This document shows, one piece after another, positions 22,945 through 33,976 of a stretch of DNA of 64,000 bases. The stretch is from Neoarius graeffei (Eukaryota > Chordata > Actinopteri > Siluriformes > Ariidae), in the NCBI RefSeq assembly GCF_027579695.1, contig NC_083571.1, positions 40,215,443 to 40,279,442 of the forward strand, read 5' to 3'. Every line of letters starts with the position of its first letter. Position 1 is the stretch's first letter. The notes beneath the pieces are model-generated. The model made no database searches. It had not been told where the DNA came from and worked only from the letters and a program-made list of their open reading frames with translations. The position numbers and the translations under genes are program-made.

Positions 22945-23155
22945 CAACCATTCACACCTATGAGCAATTTTGAGTAGCCAGTTAATCTAATTGCATGTCT
23001 TTGGACAGTGGGGGAAACTGGAGTACCTGAAGGAAATCCACATAGACACAAGGAGAACATGCAAACGCTACACAAAAAGGCCCCCCAACAGCCACTGGGC
23101 TTGAACCCAGAACCTTCTTGCTGTGAGGTGACAGTGCGCACCACTGTGCTGCCCA
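22945..23155 (-). mobile_element. SINE fragment (head and middle), diverged
   Basis: The SINE family in reverse from GGGCAGCACAGTGGTGC to the CACCTATGAGCAATTT region. The 3' tail is missing. More substitutions than other copies, so probably old. Confidence 0.8.
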
Positions 23156-23159
23156 TTTG

Positions 23160-25060
23160 CAGATTATAGATGAAATATTACCAATATCAAAAATCTGAGA
23201 AACATTTTTGGAGACATTATAGTGCCACCTATAGGTAAATTGCACAATTTTTTGAAGACCCTGAGGAGGAGATCCTTCAGTGGTCAACCAAGTTTGGTCA
23301 AAAACCACCATATGGGTGCTGAGATATACCATCACTTCCTGGGCTTCACTATCAATTTTGTTTGTCAATTATGGTCGAGCCCTCCTTTATTATCAGAAAT
23401 TAGAGAAAGTTGTTTTCTGGCTGGTCTCATAATACCAAATTTGGTGATGATTGGATAAAATTTGTAGGTGAAATAAAAAAAAAGTGTTAGAGAAAAAATG
23501 GCTTCCTTTTTGAGAAAGTGACAAGTTCTTAACCTAAGTGGCATCAAGTTTCGTCACGATTGCATTGTGGTGATGTTATAAACCTATGCCTAACTTTGCC
23601 CTATTGGTGACATTAGAGTGTTTGAGTGGCATACTTCAAAATTGCCTTAAAGGCAACTGTGACTATCACTATGCCAAATTTCATAAAAAGCATAGGCCCA
23701 TGATGATGATAGAAGGAAAAAGAAAACACACAATAATCATCCAAAAAGCTATAGCCGCACAGCCAGCCTATATGAAATTAAATCATACAGTTTGAGCAGC
23801 TTTCCCAGTAAATGCAGATGCAACATTTTAAGAAAAAAAAAGGTTGTAACAACATTTTAACATTAGCCTAGAGGCAGAGTTTTACATAGACATGAGTGGG
23901 GATTTTAACAGAAGAAATAGACCCAATATTTCAACAGATTTTTTTTCATTTGACTGATAAAAATGAAACCAAGCTTAGTATAATTCTTCTGAAGAAGGTC
24001 TTCTGAAGACTAAAATGTCTCTCTTTTTTTTAATCTTAAAACATATCTTCCTTTGCATTTTGTTGTGGATTCTATATTAACTACTATGTACAGTATGCAG
24101 CCTAATGTTTAGCATTTTTATTATAGAGAATACTTTGAGTTGTACACCATATATTCCTCAACAAACTGCAGTTCATTTTTCAGATGAGTTTGAGCTTCAC
24201 TCTAACAGTGTATCTTAGTGTTAACAGAACTTGTCATGAATATCATGTAATTACACTCTCTGATTACAGTGTAGTAGTGGTCAGGGAAAAGGCATAATAT
24301 GACGTTAATTTCAGAGAAGGTAAACACTTTAGTGAACCAGCCTGTTACATGGCTACACATCACACAGAAAACATTTACACCAGTTGCTGAGCAACGCCAC
24401 TCAGCGCAGCTTCTTCAGGTCTTCATTCTTTTATCAGCTTCAAGAATATTCCAGGTTGGCTTATGTATACTTTCAGTTTGCATCCCTTGGTCCACAGACA
24501 AGTTACTCACATAAATTACGTACTGCATAGCATAGCATCTGCTTCAAGAGCTCAACTTGACTAAATAGTTTTTGTTTGTTTTGGCTGGTAAGAAATGCCA
24601 GAAGTGCTTTCCTTCATTTTGTCACAAAGACCTATATCTGCCACATACTCATTGTACTAGAGCTTTTAAAAAATTATACGCCAGTAGCAGACTAAAAATT
24701 AATTGTTAGTTCCCCATCAAATACAAATGTCTAATTTAAACGCAGTAGTTCTAAATCACCAAACAATGCAAGTTTTTTTCTCTTTCCTCATAAAGTGTAA
24801 CTGTAAAAATGGCAAATGTAATTGACATAATTTGTGGTGTTCCATTGTGTTTGGAAACATTAGAGCACTGAGATAGAGCACTATGTTTAGCAAAGGGGAA
24901 AAATGTCACCAAACCTTAACCTGGTGATAGTAACCTTAATCTTAGATAGTGACAAATGTGTTCTGTGGTTGTGTTCGAGATTACAACAGAGAGAAAGAGA
25001 GAGATTTTTATGCAGCACTGCAGCCCCTTCTGAGCCCAGGGACCCAAAGTCCAAAGCTCC
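23160..25060. other. Unassigned sequence
   Basis: No convincing exon, no repeat of a family seen elsewhere here, and no inverted ends. 23200-23560 has the style of a dispersed fish repeat (TTTTTGAAGACCCTGAGGAG) but cannot be named. Short open frames in it are unsupported. Confidence 0.3.
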
Positions 25061-25062
25061 AC

Positions 25063-25063
<1 letters not shown>

Positions 25064-25143
<80 letters not shown>
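25064..25143. repeat. (CT)n(CA)n microsatellite
   Basis: A compound run of CT units and then about 30 CA units. Short open frames across it are artefacts of the repeat. Confidence 0.98.
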
Positions 25144-25146
<3 letters not shown>

Positions 25147-25599
25147 TGAAAGAAATTGTTCTCATGCTTATCTGCTCATAAAGCATACATATACTAGTAT
25201 TTTCCATTTTTGAACAAATTCTAGTTTGAGCACTGGTTTTATTACCTCTGTGAGTGGCTTCCATAACTCAGGAGAGAATACTTACTACAAAGCCAGTGCC
25301 AGACTGCAAATAATGAGTGATGTAAAGTAAGTCAATTATGCTATTTTTATCTGCAGATCGATAATACATGCAACTTGGCCAAATGTACTTTTTGTATATA
25401 CCATAGTAATGAGATTGTTCAGTAGGTTTGTTCAAATTTTATCTTTTACCTAAGTGACTAGAAAACAAATAAAATTACATCAGTGACAGAAATTAATGAA
25501 CAGTGAAATTGTCTTAGCAAATTTGATTTTTAATCATAATACTTGCTGAAAGTGATTTATTCATTATAACTGTACTTTGAAACTCCGTGTCTAATGATA

Positions 25600-25995
25600 G
25601 GTCATTGAGGCAGATGTTTTCCTTACTGATGGAGATTTTTTTTTCTTTCTGATAGAATAGAATCAGCACAGGTTGACCTTTACATTGATAATTATGGGAC
25701 ATCAAATTGTGCAGAATCAATACAGGTTGACCTCCTTACTGATTGTTTGGTACATTAAGGTCTGAACCAAATCAGGGGAACAGAGTCAGCACACAGCTGC
25801 TTATCTTCAAGGATATTTTCATTTTTACCCCCTATATAAACTAAAGAGTCTTATGCTTGTGGCTCTGAGCTCATCTGATGCTTTGATGATTTATTAAAAA
25901 TTTCTGCTTGCCTCTCAGTGTGTGTATCCTTGTGTCTTGTTCTCTCTTTTTGCAGAACTTCCACAACAATTTTGAGGACTCTTTCAGGATTTCAG
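25600..25995 (+). repeat. Possible solo LTR with start of a retroviral leader
   Basis: TATATAAAC at 25843 and ATTAAA near 25894 are spaced like a promoter and a polyadenylation signal. A T/C-rich region ends near 25960, and ATTTTGAGGACTCTTTCAGG follows, resembling the proline-tRNA primer-binding leader of gammaretrovirus-like elements. A duplicated segment AGAATC(A)..CAGGTTGACCT occurs at 25660 and 25712. No internal genes remain. Confidence 0.35.
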
Positions 25996-26475
25996 TAGGT
26001 GATCTGGTCACGATCTCATAGCTGAAGGACAAACTTGTGCACAGTTGATTCTCAACTTGTCCTCAAACCTCACTAGTGTTTTTCCTTAAATGTGAAAGAT
26101 GTCGTGTTCAGAGAAGAGGGCCTTCAGCTCAAGCTTGCTGCAATTTCACTGACTGGATCCCATAGGACCAAAGTAAATGAGACACAGAGAATAAGCAGAG
26201 ACAAACTATTTAAAAAAAAGTAAAAAAAAAAAAATCTTGAAAACTGAAACTTGGATGCACTGAGTTTTTTTTTCATGCCATGAAGGCGAGGTAGGAGACC
26301 TCATAGACCCTATACCACCTGTTGTTACTCTCCCACCACTTACATGAAGTGTAAATGTATAAGTTTAGGGTAAAGTTAGTGAAGATTAGAGAAATATTGT
26401 ACTCTTGCAGCATTACCATATAATTGCATATGCTGCTAAAAGTGATGACACACTGGTATAATATTAATATTTAAT
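25996..26475. other. Unassigned sequence
   Basis: Poly-A rich near 26210-26235. Nothing else is recognised. Confidence 0.3.
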
Positions 26476-26486
26476 ATCTTGGGTCC

Positions 26487-26840
26487 CGGGCGGCACGGTG
26501 GTGTAGTGGTTAGCGCTGTCGCCTCACAGCAAAAAGGTCCGGGTTCGAGCCCCGTGGCCGGCGAGGGCCTTTCTGTGCGGAGTTTGCATGTTCTCCCCGT
26601 GTCCGCGTGGGTTTCCTCCGGGTGCTCCGGTTTCCCCCACAGTCCAAAGACGTGCAGGTTAGGTTAACTGGTGACTCTAAATTGACCGTAGGTGTGAATG
26701 GTTGTATGTGTCAGCCCTGTGATGACCTGGTGACTTATCCAGGGTGTATCCCGCCTTTCACCCGTAGTCAGCTGGGATAGGCTCCAGCTTGCCTGCGACC
26801 CTGTAGAACAGGATAAAGCGGCTACAGATAATGAGATGAG
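26487..26840 (+). mobile_element. tRNA-derived SINE with clear duplication
   Basis: Flanked by the 11-bp duplication ATCTTGGGTCC at 26476-26486 and 26841-26851. A box GTAGTGGTTAGCG and B box GGTTCGAGCCC are both intact. The tail is GATAAAGCGGCTACAGATAA plus TGAGATGAG. Confidence 0.95.
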
Positions 26841-26851
26841 ATCTTGGGTCC

Positions 26852-27985
26852 TGCCATTTGGTCCACACATTCAGTGTTTAGTCAAATTTATAATTTAATT
26901 GAAAATCAACCATACATTTTTGGTGATTAATTCTGTAGTGTCTTCAGTTTGGCTGTTTCAGGTAAGCATGCTGAACGTTCCCAAGGTCTTTCAGTGTGTG
27001 GGTTAAAAAAAAAAAAAACCCAACTAAAAGGATCCAAAAATGATCCATTGCTACTTTAAGCAGCAGATGGTTACTAATGATAGGAAATTCACACCAGGTT
27101 GAGAGGTAAATGGGAACAAACCAGACAGGGCTGATTTAAAAAAAAAAAAAAAAGAATTTTTTTTTTTGGAATTTAAGAGTGACAACTCCAAACACAGGTC
27201 AGGGACTGCTAGAAACCACCAACATGGGATTCCTGAACAGCAACTCAGATATGCAGGACAAGTGTCCTCTGAAGAGGTCACCAAAATGTTCAGTACATCA
27301 TAAATTATGGGCAAAACAGCTGTGAGCAGATAGACATGTGGGTAAAAGAATTTGGATTCACTGGAGGGGGGAGTTTTAGTCTGAGACAAATTAAGCAGTT
27401 AAAGGAACTTTACAGGATGTTTCTCAAACAGCAACAGTGTTTTCTTCAGATATCACAGTTGATCTAATATGTAATCCGATGATATAGCATCAACTGAGCA
27501 ATTGTTACATATCTTTACTAGTCACATTAAGCAGATAAGCAACAAGAACTGCTTATGAATCATGTTCTGTGTTGTTCTGTGATAACTGCATTATCTGTGT
27601 TAACTCTCATAACTGTTGTCAGAGCTGTAAGGTTGCCACAGAGAAATGAGTCTCGTGATATTCAAGCTGTTTCTATATATTAGATGAAGATTTGGTTGGC
27701 AATGCTTCCTCACAGCAGCAACAGAACCTAACTCCAACTCCACTGTCTATACAGTATGTCGTTGCACTGTAATTCTCTTTATAAATCTTTGAAAATGAGA
27801 AAGGCTTATTGTAGTATGTCCCTGAGGTGGGTGGAATACTGAAGCATAGACAGGCAGGTAATGATTTTGGAACACGGCTCTTATTTTCAAATAGCTTTTC
27901 AGCGTCACTTTTATTCTTCATACATACACACTCTGGCTGGGAGACACCACCTCTCCCTCTCCTTATCAACATTCCGCCATCACTG
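26852..27985. other. Unassigned sequence
   Basis: Contains poly-A/poly-T runs near 27136-27170. No gene, inverted ends or known family can be supported. Confidence 0.3.

Positions 27986-27987
<2 letters not shown>

Positions 27988-28051
<64 letters not shown>
27988..28051. repeat. (CA)n microsatellite
   Basis: About 32 CA units. It lies next to the end of gypsy relic 2. Confidence 0.98.
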
Positions 28052-28054
<3 letters not shown>

Positions 28055-28308
28055 GTTAATTGACAACAGGCAAGATCACTTTGCCACTCACCTTTCCTGG
28101 CCCCACCCTCCATTCACAAACTGCTGCTTGACCACACCCACACTGCCACATACCCCCACCGCCTGACTCAGGTCGGGGAGCCATCCGGCCTGTAGCCAAC
28201 TCCTCCCCCCTCCCGATGGGACAGGAAGTCAGCCACCACCATTTGTGCCCCCGGCCTGTGTACCACCTCAAATTTGAAAGGCTGGAGGGCTAGATACCAA
28301 CAGGTGAT

Positions 28309-29500
28309 CTATGCATTGGCATCCTTCATGCGGCAAACCCACTGGAGTGGGGCATGATCCAAACAGAGGGTGAAAGGGCACCCCAGCAGGTAATACTGGA
28401 GGGTGAGAACTGCCCATTTGATGGCCAGGCACTCTCTTGATAGTGCTGTACTTACTTTCTCACACTGAGAGCTTGAGGCTGATGTACAGCACCAGACATT
28501 CCTTGCCCTCCACCACTTGGAACAAAACAGCCCCCATGCCTCTGTCCGATGCATCTGTCTGTAAAATAAAAGGGAGAGAGAAGTCAGAAGAGTGTAAAAG
28601 TGGCTTTCCACACAGTGTAGCTTTTACTCTAGTGAAGGCCTGTTGGCACTGCTCCATCCACTGAACTGGATCTGATGCTCCCTTTTTAGTGGGACCAGTC
28701 AGCGGGCTGGTGACATCTGAATAGTTAAGTATGAACTTGCAATAGTAGCCAGTCAGCCCTAGGAACTGTCTCACCCCCTTTTTGGTCTTGGGCCTCAGGC
28801 AGGCCGCAATCACTGTGGTCTTGTCAATTTGGGGACGCACCTGACTATGACGTAAGTGGAAACCCAGATACCATACTTCCACCTGCCAAATTGCACTCTT
28901 TTTCAGGTTAGCTGTGAGGTCCACATGCTTCAGTGACTCCAGGACAGCCTTAAGGTGTTCTAGGTGCCACGGACAATCATTGCTACACATAACGATGTTG
29001 TCTAAGTAGGCTGCAGCATAGGCGGCATGTGGGCAGGAGATTTTGTCCATGGGCCACTGGAATGTAACGGGAGCGCCAAGTAACCCGAAAGGAAGAGTAA
29101 TGAATTGGTGCAAGCCAAACGGTGTGGAAAAGGCCGTTTTCTCTCGGGATAGCAGAATCAAGGGGATCTACCAATATTCCTTTGTCAAAGCCAGTGTTGA
29201 ATAAAAGCGAGCCATATCTAATTGATCGAGCAACTCATCAATGTGAGGCATTGGGTACATGGCAAGTTTAGATACTGCGTTGACTTTTCTATAGTCCACA
29301 CAGAACCAGACCGACCCATCAGTCTTGGGGACCAAGACCACTGGGCTGCTCCAATCACTGTGGGATTCCAATTATTCCCATTTCAAGCAAGGCCTTGGGT
29401 TCATCCCGAACCACTGCTTTCTTGTGTTCAGGCAAGCGGTATGGGCTGCTATGCACCACCACCCCAGGGGGTGTCAGTGTGGTGTTCTATGAGGCGAGTG
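28309..29500 (-). pseudogene. Gypsy reverse transcriptase/RNase H remnant (relic 2)
   Basis: It reads WSSPVVLVPKTDGSVWFCVDY, HIDELLDQLDMARFYSTLALTKEYW, then after a frameshift PFGLHQFITLPFGLLGAPVTFQ, AAYLDNIVM (second catalytic Asp changed to Asn), KKGVRQFLGLTGYY, LQTDASDRGMGAVLFQVVEG and RNase H to CRMKDANA. The lost Asp and frameshifts near 29165 and 28465 make it inactive. Confidence 0.88.
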
Positions 29501-29545
29501 CAGCCAGGAAGGGGCAAGAACACACTGGAAAACTCCACTTGCAAC

Positions 29546-31020
29546 CAGGGGCGTGTCTAGGATTTTTTTCTTGGGGGGGCCAAATAGGGTCACAATCTGT
29601 AGAGGGGTGGCATATTGTATTGTAGGGGTGTAACGATACACAAAAATCACGATTACCTCGGTTTTGGGGTCACGATTCATTTCGGTACAGTATAGGAATA
29701 ACATGTTAAACCATTTGCTTGCTCAGCACGTTGTTTATTAAACCAAAACTCTGTCACACATGATCACAGTAGCACAAATCACGGACAAGTTTCCTCATGA
29801 ATATTTAAAATCCTTCCCTAACCACCCCAATCATGAATGAGTACCCTCTTGAATATTAAAGAGCCACTGCACATGTAGTGGCAGCATGCAATCATGGCCT
29901 ATGTAAACTGACTGTAGGCTCCCGTTCGATACAGCACTGTATTGAACCTAACGTTCGATTTCGAGCGGTTCGGTAAATGTACTTGTACCTTTACACCCCT
30001 ATTGTATTGACATAAAATGGTTTAAAGTGTCCTATGACAGCCTCTGATTTTAAGTGATGACAATAATAACCAGTAGACTACATTATAAGTAATATGACTT
30101 TATTGATGATTAATTAGTGAGATAATTATTACTGAGTTTATTAACACATTTAAGCACAATTTTACAAAAAAAATAGAGTAAGTACTATTGGCCCAGAGCA
30201 ATGAAAAGATTAAACTAGCCAATGCGTGTTTTTTTTTTCCCTCGAGGGACGTAGCCTAGTTCAGGCGGCTGCTCAGGACACCGACCTGACTCAAGTCAAA
30301 TCTATCAGGCTGTGTTAGAGGTGTGCCAAAGGGAAGTTTGTTTATGCGCGAAAAAGTTACTGTACTTAGATCCTCTTTGCACGAATTCATTCCTGGAGAA
30401 AAATGAGAATGAATGGGCTGAATTCGGTACTCGCACATGTGCGACCTTTCTATTTTCCTGCTCGAACCATCTTTTTTGGGACCCATACGCGAGTACATAA
30501 CTGCACAGCTAAATGCTGATAACATACTGTTGAGCTAATGTTGCTAACGTTAGCTCCTTAACTTCAGCTACACAAACGTTACCTAATCACCAGCGAAATT
30601 CCCAATACATTAAACACTAACATTCACACTTTTTTCACAGTTTGGACATTCTCACTTACCTTAATTAATCTTTGTGTTTAACCACTGCAGTGGTGGTGTT
30701 CTCAGGAACCATACCAGCTTGATGAACATGAAAGAGGTCCAACTTCTTCTGTTGTGATTGGATGAAATTGACGTTCTTCCTGTGCGGCCAATAACCTATT
30801 CGCAAAAGCAGTTATACTGTTGCGTACAAAATAATTAAAAATAATATTGCCTAACATCAATACACTTTTAAATTGTACTTTTATACGCGTGGAAAAATAA
30901 ATTTTGCAATTAATTAAACCCTCCCTTACTGAGGTGGGGAGGGGGGGCCACTTAGGGTGGCCAACCAAATTTCAGGGGTAGCTAATGCCACCCCCGGCCA
31001 CCCCGGTGGCCACGCGCCTG
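29546..31020. mobile_element. hAT-like element inside gypsy relic 2
   Basis: The 8-bp duplication CTTGCAAC lies at 29538-29545 and 31021-31028. The ends CAGGGGCGTGTCTAGG and, inverse of right, CAGGCGCGTGGCCACC are related. 1.48 kb without transposase. It encloses a smaller hAT at 29623-30001. Confidence 0.88.
29623..30001. mobile_element. Short hAT-like MITE nested in a hAT
   Basis: The 8-bp duplication TTGTATTG lies at 29615-29622 and 30002-30009. The ends are TAGGGGTGTAACGATAC and, inverse of right, TAGGGGTGTAAAGGTAC. 379 bp, no coding capacity. Confidence 0.9.
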
Positions 31021-31389
31021 CTTGCAACCCAGCAACCTCCACAAGTTGGCCCCGTGAGAGGTCTCCACATGGGACCAGAGTGGCTTGAGTGGTTACTTTT
31101 GTCTTTACCTCCAGCCCTAGCTCCACCCTCTCCAGAACACACCACCTGCGCGCCACTGTCCGCAGGTGGTGTGTGGCTTGTTGCAAATGCCAGCTGGTAA
31201 ATCTCTGGCCAATAGAACAGAGCCATGAGATGATTTGGTATTTTGTCCTGACCTAGATGCCCAGCCATGGGCTTATGATGAGCTGCATGGAATAAAAGTT
31301 CCCAGTGGCTCTTTGGGACCAACAATTGTGTTGTCTCTTCCTTAGTCTGAGTGTCTTGTGTCGCCTGATATAGCCTATCCTTAATAATG

Positions 31390-32960
31390 GAAAAGTACAG
31401 AAAGAAAGCGTAACATTAGGTTGGAGTTTCTGGCCATCATTCACTTTCACTTGGACAAAAGCATGCCTCAGATACTTGGCACACATCTGCTGTGAGAAAT
31501 CATCAGAGAGGTTCCCCAGAGAGGGAGAGGAGGGTTCCCCAGTCTGATGTCTGATGCTACAGTCTGCAACACAAAAGTGAGGGAAAAGTGAGGGGTATGA
31601 AGCAGAGAGACACCACAAAGCACTGCTTTAAGACTCACCAAGGCCTACTGGCACTGATCTGCCCACTGGATTGGATCCAGTGACACTTTTTGGTGAGATC
31701 AGTCAGCAGACTGGTGAGGTCCAAATAAATATGTACAAACCTGCAATGATATCCTGCCAATCCCAAGAAGTGTCTCAGCACCTTTTTGGTCTTGGGTCTC
31801 AGGCAGCCCACAACTGGAGCAGTCTTATGAATTTGGCAACACACCTGCCCATGGCCCAAGTGAAAGCCCAAATACCGTACTTCCACCTGTACAATCACAC
31901 ATTTCACCAGGTTTGCTGTGAGGCCAGCCCATCTCAAAAATTTTAGGACTCCCTCACATGCATGCGCCACTCCTAATTATTATTATAGATTATTATGTCA
32001 TCTAAATAGGCAGTGGCCTATGTACATTGGAGCCATAACATTTGATCCATCAGTCTTTGAAATGTAGCCAGCACCCAGAAGAGCCCAAACAGATATTTGA
32101 CAAATTGGTGTAAACTGAATGGGGTAGAGAAAGACCATTTTCTTTGGACTTTGGTGACAAGGGGATCTGACAATAGCCCTTGGTCACATCCAGGGTCAAA
32201 TAACAAGCTGTACCTAGCCAATCCAAGAACATACTAGGCATTGACAGGCATCAAATTTAGAAACTGTGCTCACATTGCACAAGTCCGCACAAAAATAGAC
32301 CACCACTTCATCCTTGGCAACCAGCACTATTTGGCTGTTCTATTCATTGTGGGACTCCTCTATGACTTCCATCTCTGGCATTTTCTCGACAGCAGTGGTG
32401 TTCTATGAAGTTTGTGCATGCAGGCAAGGGGAAAACACATCCAAAAATTCAGATTGCAACTTGGCAACATCCACCCTCTGGGATGATGAATGATGGTCTC
32501 CAACTGAGACTGGAGTGGAATCACCAGTTTTTGAATACTCCAGTCACAACTCCTCTCTCTCTGCCACTGCCATTGCCAGAACAACAGCCATCACCTCCCT
32601 TCCATGTTGACTGGTCTCAAGGTTTGACAAGATCCATGCCAATTCTTTCAAAGGGGATCTTGATAAAGAGGTAGAGGGTGCAATGGCATTTGGGATGGGC
32701 ACAACCTGCATACATCACAGCAGATGCCCAACCAATAAAAACAAGGCATTAAACAGGCTAGTATTTTATCAACCCTGTGGTGCCCTGCCAAGTGGTTCGA
32801 AGTGAGTCATGTGGAAAAGCATTTCCCAGCACCTTTGTGGTACCAATAATGAGGTAATTGTCTTGCCTGTTTGAGTGTCCTGGCTGACTTAATATAAATG
32901 TTTCCTAATAATAGCAAAATGGGAAAAGGCAAGCACTGCCCCAGCCTGAAAATTTTCCCC
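31390..32960 (-). mobile_element. Ty3/gypsy relic 3, minus strand
   Basis: It reads from an integrase-type zinc-finger remnant (TTKVLGNAFPHDSLRTTWQG-like segment at 32775-32860) through a linker (32345-32680) into reverse transcriptase (32340-31640) ending KKVLRHFLGLAGYHCRF. Its 3' part runs up against relic 2. All frames are broken. Confidence 0.65.
31635..32345 (-). pseudogene. Gypsy reverse transcriptase remnant (relic 3)
   Basis: Visible blocks are LARYSLLFDPGCDQGLLSDPL, TPFSLHQFVKYLFGLFWVLATFQRLMDQ, VEVRYLGFHLGHGQVCCQIHKTAPVVGCLRPKTKK and HFLGLAGYHCRFVHIY. The catalytic YLDD region near 31985 is destroyed. RNase H is not found. Confidence 0.8.
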
Positions 32961-33008
32961 ACCAATGACTGCCATCTGCTCAAATCCATTGTTTAATGTA
33001 TGTTCACC

Positions 33009-33440
33009 AGCCACTTTATTAGGTACACCCATACATCTGCTGTTTTATGCACTTATCTAATCAGCCAATCCCTTGACAGCAGCACAGTGCATAAAATCCT
33101 GCAGATACAAATCAAGAGCTTCAGGTAATGTTCACTTCAAACATCAGAGTAGGAAAAATTCTGATGATCTCTGTGACTTTGTGACATTGGTGTTGGTGCC
33201 AGATGGATTGGTTGGAGTATTTAAGAAATTGCTGATCTCCTGGGATTTTCACACACAACAGTCTCTAGAGTTTACAGAGAATGATGTGAAAAACAAAAAG
33301 CATTGACTGGATGACAGTTCTCTGGGTGGAAATGCCTTATTCATAAGAGAGGTCAGAGGAAAATAGCCAGATTGGTTTGAGCTGCCAGGAAAGATATAGT
33401 AACTCATATAATCACTATTTACAACCATAGTGAGCAGAAA
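33009..33440 (+). mobile_element. Tc1-like element fragment, 5' half
   Basis: It begins CCACTTTATTAGGTACACC and reads through a decayed helix-turn-helix region (LVGVFKKLLIS...GFSHTTVSRVY-like across 33205-33290, with frame breaks). It shares its start with 9232-9432. The catalytic part is absent. Confidence 0.55.
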
Positions 33441-33544
33441 AGCATATTCTGCAATAGCAGAAGCCCACATTGGGTTCCACTCCTGCCAGCCAAGAACAGG
33501 AATCTGAGAATCAAGAGCAAGTTCCTATTAAAGTGGCCAGTGAG

Positions 33545-33545
<1 letters not shown>

Positions 33546-33628
<83 letters not shown>
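33546..33628. repeat. (TC)n(TA)n microsatellite
   Basis: About 21 TC units followed by about 20 TA units. A SINE is inserted at its right side. Confidence 0.98.
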
Positions 33629-33632
<4 letters not shown>

Positions 33633-33958
33633 CTCATTATCTCTAGCTGCTTTATCCTGTTCTACAGGGTCGCAGGCAAGCTGCAGCCTATCCCAGCTGA
33701 CTAAGGGGCGAAAGGCGGGGTACACCCTGGACAAGTCGCCAGGTCATCACAGGGCTGACACATAGACACAGACATTCACACCTACGGTCAATTTAGAGTC
33801 ACCAGTTAACCTAACCTGCATGTCTTTGGACTGTGGGGGAAACCGGAGCACCCAGAGGAAACCCTCACGGACATGGGGAGAACATGCAAACTCTGCACAG
33901 AAAGGCCCTCGCCGGACCTTCTTGCTGTGAGGCAACAGCGCTAACCACTACGCCGCCA
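33629..33958 (-). mobile_element. tRNA-derived SINE in (TA)n
   Basis: Reverse orientation, with the head region shortened (about 20 bp around the B box missing: GCCGGACCTTCTTG). (TA)n lies on both sides, so the insertion split a TA microsatellite. Confidence 0.9.
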
Positions 33959-33976
33959 TATATATGTGTATATATA

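Larger units (their letters stand above)
28080..31330 (-). mobile_element. Ty3/gypsy relic 2, interrupted by a hAT
   Basis: On the minus strand, in reading order: an integrase-type zinc-finger remnant (LLFHAAHHKPMAGHLGQ at 31230-31300), a linker interrupted by the hAT at 29546-31020, reverse transcriptase (29430-28650), RNase H (28600-28310) and a C-rich 3' region to 28080. The sequence reads WVA-S/QVEFSSVF across the hAT. A frame break and stops are present throughout. Confidence 0.8.

Noticed and set aside
24903..25181. Small proteins rich in Thr-His or Cys-Val
   Set aside because: They are translations of (CA)n or (GT)n microsatellites, as also at 20442-20720 and 27673-28113.
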